From NCBI GenBank assembly GCA_936450465.1, contig OW388304.1, forward strand, positions 41,106,914 through 41,170,913: a stretch of 64,000 nt of DNA, in the 5' to 3' direction. Positions within the stretch are counted from its first letter, which is position 1; the number at the start of each line of letters is the position of its first letter. The stretch comes from Gibbula magus. Its lineage: Eukaryota > Mollusca > Gastropoda > Trochida > Trochidae. Made by a program: the position numbers and the translations under genes. Positions 58,993-64,000 of this stretch are shown here, piece after piece. Below the pieces are notes generated by a model. The model worked only from the letters and a program-made list of their open reading frames with translations, had not been told where the DNA came from and ran no database searches.

Positions 58993-59860
58993 CATCATGA
59001 AAGCAGCAAGTGGCAGACACATTGAACTGGCATCACAACAGTTTACAGACTGATTTGAAGTTTTTATTGAGAAATTTACTACTTTAAAGCCTTTGACATT
59101 GTCTTAATGCCAAACAATATCGCAGAGTATCGTGCAACAATTCTAGGTGCAAAATACGGAATTAGGCAAATTAATCAAACTGCAGAGTAGTTCCATTGTT
59201 TGGTCACATAACAATACACATTCACTCCACCTTGGGAATGTTCACAAGACAAAGTATTAAGACAGTCTTTTTAATTAATAAATATCAAAGAAACAGTTCA
59301 TAAAAACATTTGACTCTAGCCTTAGCCCATCTGAATCTCTGTACCGACTACCAACGTCATCATTATCGATTCCTTAAGATAGACACTGTGGATTGGAATT
59401 AGACGAGACACATTGGACTGACATCACAACAGGTTAAACAGAGTGTACAGGCAGATTTGAATTTTCAATACAGATGAGTGAATACATCTAACTTCCAGCT
59501 GTTTTGAATTTGAATCCCAATTTTGAAAAGTAGTTAAAATGGTCAATGTCATCAAAATTGACTTTTGTCTGAAACCTGCTCGTTCAGCTGACAATCAGTG
59601 CTTCTGCCTCCAAAACAAGTGTCTCAGTCGGTGAACATCCGAGCAAACAGATGACAATGGCTAGCCGGCTGATCAGCCTGTATACAAATCAAGTGCACCC
59701 CGCTGTCACCAAACATGTAGGCATTGGTGAGCAAGAGAGTCCATGAATTGAGGATGTCACAATAATTTAGTCTCAACGATAGTTAGCATCACAATACAAC
59801 ACAATGCAATACATTGCAACAAAATATACAATCATTTGAAAGACTATAATTCCTACTTAC

Positions 59861-59957
59861 ATATTTTCCCAGAAATGATCTGTTGTCTCCTTGTTGACCT
59901 TTGGCTTTTTCAGCTTCGTCTCTTTTCATTTTCTCGATGTAAGTCTGCGTGTCAGGT
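59861..59957 (-). CDS. EMC10: EMC10, penultimate coding exon
   Basis: 97 bases between acceptor TTTCTTCAG and donor TAT|GTAAGT on the minus strand. Its first base completes a serine codon split with the exon at 61848-62029. It then encodes 32 residues, PDTQTYIEKMKRDEAEKAKG through RSFLGKY. The match to vertebrate EMC10 is direct: a PE/PD-x-x-x-(F/Y)IE start, a charged juxtamembrane stretch ending QKAKN..., then SFFAKY at the exon end. This segment is the lumenal, helical, highly charged linker just before the membrane anchor. The donor is strong and phase 0, joining WMY at 21575. Confidence 0.9.
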
Positions 59958-60133
59958 CTGAAGAAATGGAACGGAAATCAGAATTTTTAGATGTTACTGC
60001 ACAAAATTGGGAATTTTTTGTTTTATTTTTTATTCCATGGAAGCTTAAGATTACAAAAAGAAGGAACAAATACCCATGAAAATCGACACATAATCATCTT
60101 CACACCAAGTCTCGTTGAGCTATGCCGTACAAT

Positions 60134-60686
60134 TAGGGCTGAGTATTGCAAAGTTTCATATATAAAGAATACTAAACGATGTCCCAAATTTAGTATTTTA
60201 TTTATAACTCTATTTACTATTGACTAATATTACTAGAATTTTGTAACAAGTGCAATATATAGAGATTATTATGTCATATGACTTTTACGAAACGAGTGTG
60301 AATTTTTGTATTGCCCGAGCGTGTGCGAGGGTTATACATAAATTTGCACAAGTTTCGTAAAAGTCATATGGCACACTTTCAAGTGTAATAATTTCTTTAT
60401 TACCCATTCTATTCCATTTGATTCGCGTAAAATTAGCCAGGAAATTGCTCACTTCCTTTGCGACGTCAAGCTACAGTGACATCACGAACAATCATTTTAT
60501 GACGTCACAGACGACAAAATACGGGAAGCTGCGGTGATACAATCGTTGCTAGGCAAGCGTGATAAGTGCACATGTGCTCATATCAATAATATTAACTCGG
60601 TTATTTTCAACCATATGGGTAATAAATTGCGATATGAAAAATCATTTTGCAATATATTTGTATTGCGATAATATTGCTCAGCCTTA
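60134..60686. mobile_element. hAT-like MITE, third, diverged copy
   Basis: The ends TAGGGCTGAGTATTGCAA and ATAATATTGCTCAGCCTTA match the 460-bp family, but the body differs (553 bp, containing the foldback at 60274-60370), and no 8-bp duplication is left. Confidence 0.6.
60274..60370. repeat. Foldback, 19-bp perfect arms
   Basis: CATATGACTTTTACGAAAC and its exact reverse complement at 60352-60370, separated by a loop holding 'gcccgagcgtgtgcgagg'. Confidence 0.88.
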
Positions 60687-60942
60687 CTGGGTGGTTCTAT
60701 AATTTGGAAGGAAAGCAAGGGACACAATTACTTGGTACAATAACTACAAAATCATGCAAGTTATCTTTTGCAAATCTTATTATGTTTTTACCTATTAGGA
60801 TTCTAAATTTGAAAATTTTGGGAAACAAAATAAGAAAGATGTCTTTATAACCATCATATGAAATCTGATGTAAACATGCAAATCTTCTTGAGGTTGGAGT
60901 CCTGAGTTTGGAACAGCCGAAGATCTCTTTTTTTTACGTTAA

Positions 60943-61082
60943 GGAGAAAACATGACTCCGAGGTCTTCTGCTCTGAGAATAACCTGAAGGGAGGGATAAA
61001 GCCCCGAGGGCGTTAGCCCTTGGGGCTATCCCGACCTTGAGGTTATTCTCAGAGCAGAAGACCGAGGAGGAGTGTTTTCTCC
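60943..61082. repeat. 140-bp long hairpin
   Basis: A nearly continuous inverted repeat: the left arm starts GGAGAAAACA and contains GGTCTTCTGCTCTGAGAATA; the right arm is its complement, ending TGTTTTCTCC. The centre is GCCCCGAGGGCGTTAGCCCT facing TGGGGC. A partial direct copy of the right edge ('gcagaagacgaaggaggaat', then 'tttataaacgtcaa') follows at 61172-61260. It lies in an EMC10 intron. Confidence 0.9.
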
Positions 61083-61351
61083 AGCTTATAAACCGTCAAC
61101 TATCAAAATTTACGAGTTATAGTTTCGGACGCTCAAAGGGCCTAATTCCTCCGCTTAGACCATTTTAAAAGCAGAAGACGAAGGAGGAATGTTTTCTTCC
61201 TATTTATAAACGTCAAATGTAAAAATTTACATTTTATAATTTTTGATTCCCAAATCGTGTTTTTATAAAGGGTATGTCGCCCTCGGTTGCGTTATATCGA
61301 GGCAAAGAAGGTATGACTATAAATGGAGTAATTCAACTCCACTCATCATCT

Positions 61352-61422
61352 CGGTCTGCATAGCTGAGCGGTCTAAGGCGCCAGTTTAGAGAGCGAAGGG
61401 TGCCAGGTTCGAAGCCAGCTAT
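61352..61422 (+). pseudogene. tRNA-Leu-like sequence
   Basis: An A-box-like TAGCTGAGCGGTCTAAGGCG and a B-box-like GGTTCGAAGCC sit at tRNA spacing. GTCTAAGGCGCCAG is typical of tRNA-Leu. The acceptor and anticodon stems do not pair well, so it is a tRNA pseudogene or the head of a tRNA-derived SINE. Confidence 0.5.
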
Positions 61423-61847
61423 TTCAACTTGGAAATTTTTAACTTTGTATAATTTTCGATAATAATTGCTGCTTGTTGGCTATTGCGTTGCAAGTCTGAA
61501 AAATTATTCTAAGTGCATTTCCAGGTCTTACTTTAAAAAAAACCTTAGGTTCAGGTCTTACTTTCAAAAGTAAAACCTCATACCGGGTTATTCTCGGAAG
61601 TAAGACTTCATTAGAGGTTATTCCAAGAAAAGAAGATACCTACAAAACAACAGACAGAATCCGACCTAGGTTTAAAAATGTGCTACGTCACAGCAACTAG
61701 GACAGAGGATGATTTGTTTGACATCTCTGGGTAACAGTCTGGGTTCAAAAGAAAGATCATCTTAGCCTAAGGGGGTTTCGTAAATCTGGGTCCTAATCTA
61801 GTACTCCATTTATCCAGTCAAAACAAAATTTGAGGTGGAAAACTTAC

Positions 61848-62029
61848 GAGGGTCCAGAAACAGTGAGCACGACCTCAACGGATGTCTTCCAGTTGGTGAG
61901 ATTCGCTGCTGAAACGTCCATTCCAACACAGAGACCAGGGAACGTAGCCACAGACATGCCCAGGACCTCGCCTGATTGGTCGAAATTCAGGGTCAAAAGG
62001 TCGGACAGACCTGACTCGTACACTGTACA
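61848..62029 (-). CDS. EMC10: EMC10, internal exon (C-terminal part of the lumenal beta-sandwich)
   Basis: 182 bases from acceptor TTTTTCTACAG to donor CTC|GTAAGT on the minus strand. Encodes 60 full codons starting CTVYESGLSDLLTLNFD and reaching VVLTVSGP. Compare vertebrate EMC10: ...AC-SLVESHLSDQLTLHVD...VVGVSVVTHPGGC. The first Cys and the Cys in PGLC align with two conserved Cys that probably form a disulfide. An NLT sequon lies where the vertebrate protein has NTS. A second AG seven bases downstream could act as an alternative acceptor but would break the frame. Phase 0 in, phase 2 out, agreeing with both neighbours. Confidence 0.93.
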
Positions 62030-62663
62030 CTGTAGAAAAATATATTATGTTATCATTGGCAAAAAAAATTGAAAAATGAATTTATGCATCTCTATCAATT
62101 TCAATTGTCAACAATAAGAACTGATTAAGTCAAATGATCCAACAGCTGTCAAGAATGGCCTAAAATCTGCTTATAATTCAAAAGACCCTATATCATATTC
62201 TCTCAGGTATAAGACCACACTCGAGCCTAAGGCCTAAAAAGATAAAAATGTTTCTGGTCTTTACAGGCTGACAAAAATGGTGCAATGACACAATTGGTTT
62301 TTTTTAATGACATTTTTTTTTTGGAATGAAGAGTTGAACAAACAAAATTTATACAATTATTTATATAAATAAAGCACAAACTCTCTTAAATATGTGTTAC
62401 TATTCCAAATAGTCTATAATCTCACCCCTACACTCTATCTCAACAGAAATGAGTGACATTTTCTATGTCCAATGTTTTCTGAGGCTAAAAAATTACAGTT
62501 ATCAGCCCCTTACTTTTGAAAACCTTGAAAAAAAGACCTGAGGCGTGGGTTTGAAACTGATGCGGGCGGAAACCAGAAACAAATCCTTTTTTTGGGGGGC
62601 CTAAGACTACCCCACTATGAATACTATGATCCTCAATGTTTGTAATACTGTTGTAACACTCAC

Positions 62664-62768
62664 AGCTCTAGTGAAAGTGGAGACGTACACCTCACTGTTG
62701 ACACTCGGGTTGTCCTGAGATGTCACCGGGATCCGGATCCTGTAGATGCCATCATCACGAGCCAGATT
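62664..62768 (-). CDS. EMC10: EMC10, internal exon; most upstream exon in the window
   Basis: 105 bases (35 codons) from acceptor TTTTCAACAG to donor GCT|GTGAGT. Encodes NLARDDGIYRIRIP...EVYVSTFTRA. The IYRIRIP block equals LYRVRIP of vertebrate EMC10, and the exon ends at the residue before the conserved Cys. EMC10 is a lumenal beta-sandwich subunit of the ER membrane protein complex, which inserts tail-anchored proteins and first helices of multipass proteins. The signal peptide and N-terminal exons were not found before the window edge at 64000. The four exons here give 153 residues, roughly the C-terminal 60 percent of a typical EMC10. Confidence 0.93.
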
Positions 62769-62928
62769 CTGTTGAAAACAAACATACACTATAGTGATTT
62801 TACTGGTAAAAACAGATCTCTCCTCCTTCCAATAATTCACCTTAGAAACCTCAAAATATTCATTTGATTCTTTCAATTTAAACAATAAGCACAGCCACCT
62901 CCACATTTTTTTGTATCCTTATATAGAA

Positions 62929-63322
62929 TACCGTAATTCCTTAAACAATCGGTTGCCTTGAATAATCGCCGGGTCTAAGCCCTCTTTGAAAAAAATAGTC
63001 GACTGCCTTGAATAATCGCTGGGTAAAATTGAGCAAATGAAAATAAACTAATGGCTATCTCCTTTTCAAAAATACTCCTGGCATAAGCATATTTATGCAA
63101 AGTTTGTCCTCATGACATGCACTTCGGTTACAATATTCATAATTTAAAACACACTGTAATGATGTTATTATCATGTTTTTTTAAAAAATCACATACGGTA
63201 TATATTATAGTTTTTAAAAAAACTAATCGCCTGCCTTGAATAATCGCTTGCCTTGAATAATCGCCAGGTCAAATCGATGTTTGAAATTAATAATTGCTGG
63301 ATGATTATTTAAGGATTTACAG
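62929..63322. mobile_element. TIR element with TACCGTAATTCC ends
   Basis: The left end TACCGTAATTCCTTAAACAA is inverted on the right (ATTATTTAAGGATTTACAG). Both ends carry two or more repeats of 'ccttgaataatcgc', echoing the end design of the element at 6345-6990. It lies directly against a SINE fragment at 63320, suggesting insertion beside or into it. Confidence 0.75.
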
Positions 63323-63533
63323 GGAAAAAGCCCTCAACACCATTGTGGTGAAATCTGCGAGCAACGGCTAGAACTAGTGAACCATGTGTGGTACTGCACT
63401 GAAATTCAGTGTAGCATTGCACCCAAACTTTACTGAGTGTAGAACAGTTCTCTACAGCAGACAAAGGCCGGATTCAAAACACGATCTTTATCAGAAGTCG
63501 AACACACTATAACCACTGCACTATCCTGCCCCT
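63320..63533 (-). mobile_element. SINE family A, tail missing
   Basis: The head and body run from 'cagggaaaaagccctc' to 'ctatcctgcccc'. The 3' third and tail are absent, cut at the border of the TIR element. The B box region is damaged ('gccggattcaaaacacg'). Confidence 0.83.
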
Positions 63534-64000
63534 AATTCATCCCCAAAAAGCATGCTTATCAATGTTGTATATTCAAAACATGTGTAAAGTTTCATAAGAT
63601 TGATAAAAAACTGTGGGAGGAGTTGATTTCAGAACGCAGGTACCCTTTTTGGGACGGACAAATGGGCTGCGCCATGACATGAAATCCTTTATATTTCAAG
63701 TGGAGGTTAAAAATGATTCATGCTAAGACAATTGGACAACGGGTCAGTTTCATTATCTAAGGTTGGAATTTTTTATTTAGACAAATATCATCATATTATG
63801 AAAATGATGGAACCACAAATGTCATATTTTTATAATCTTATCTAAAAATATATTATTTTTATAATCTAATCCAAAAAATATCTTATTTCCATCATCTTAT
63901 TAAAAAATTTCTTAATCAAGAAAAGAATAGGAATCTGTGAAAAAGATACAAGAACCAGTTAGTCTCAATCTGATTTATTTTCACCAGTGTGCGCCATGTA
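63534..64000. other. EMC10 intron or upstream sequence, nothing recognised
   Basis: AT-rich, with a loose repeat of 'tatttttataatcttatc' at 63824-63900. No further EMC10 exon was found. Confidence 0.4.

Noticed and set aside
61830..62072. 80-codon plus-strand frame
   Set aside because: Antisense shadow of the EMC10 exon at 61848-62029.
62607..62906. 99-codon minus-strand frame taken as a stand-alone gene
   Set aside because: Its middle is the EMC10 exon at 62664-62768. The rest is intron read-through past good splice sites.

Overview
This is animal nuclear DNA with no prokaryotic features. It is AT-rich, intron-rich and crowded with tRNA-derived SINEs, LINE fragments, TIR elements and minisatellites. 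SINE 3' ends reading CGGCGTTAAAC followed by CTCAC or CTCACTCA repeats, and a protostome-type peptide GPCR, suggest a marine mollusc, most likely a gastropod. That placement is inference from repeat style, not a species match.

Two protein-coding genes are supported. (1) EMC10, a subunit of the ER membrane protein complex, lies on the minus strand. Its four C-terminal coding exons are at 62664-62768, 61848-62029, 59861-59957 and 21498-21575, all with GT/AG splice sites and matching phases. The 5' exons lie beyond the right edge. The last intron is 38,285 bp. (2) A class A, FMRFamide-receptor-like GPCR (52492-53838, plus strand) sits inside that intron, antisense to EMC10. It has an intronless CDS, a strong 3' splice site 59 bases before its ATG and a three-codon uORF that overlaps the start.

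Layout. 1-7.6 kb: TIR elements and TTAA-flanked MITEs. 7.6-10.3 kb: a 21-bp satellite. 11.6-13.2 kb: a 20-bp satellite. 16.9-20.1 kb: three SINEs and TIR elements. 21.5 kb: EMC10 last exon. 22.6-24.5 kb: a SINE, a hairpin with 21-bp repeats, and a third (21-bp) satellite. 24.5-30 kb: mostly unique intron. 30-42 kb: hAT-like, TTAA and piggyBac-like elements plus tandem repeats of 32, 82, 87, 157 and 167 bp. 42-47 kb: SINEs, three LINE relics, and clear nested insertions with target-site duplications. 52-55 kb: the GPCR and its minisatellite-bearing 3' flank. 55.7-63.5 kb: a TA tract, a tRNA-Glu-like SINE, hAT-like elements, a 140-bp hairpin and three EMC10 exons.

The very long open frames in the satellites are artefacts of period and base composition and are annotated as repeats. 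The two genes share one functional thread: the EMC inserts first transmembrane helices of many GPCRs, and a GPCR gene is nested in the EMC10 intron. Whether the nesting matters is untested.
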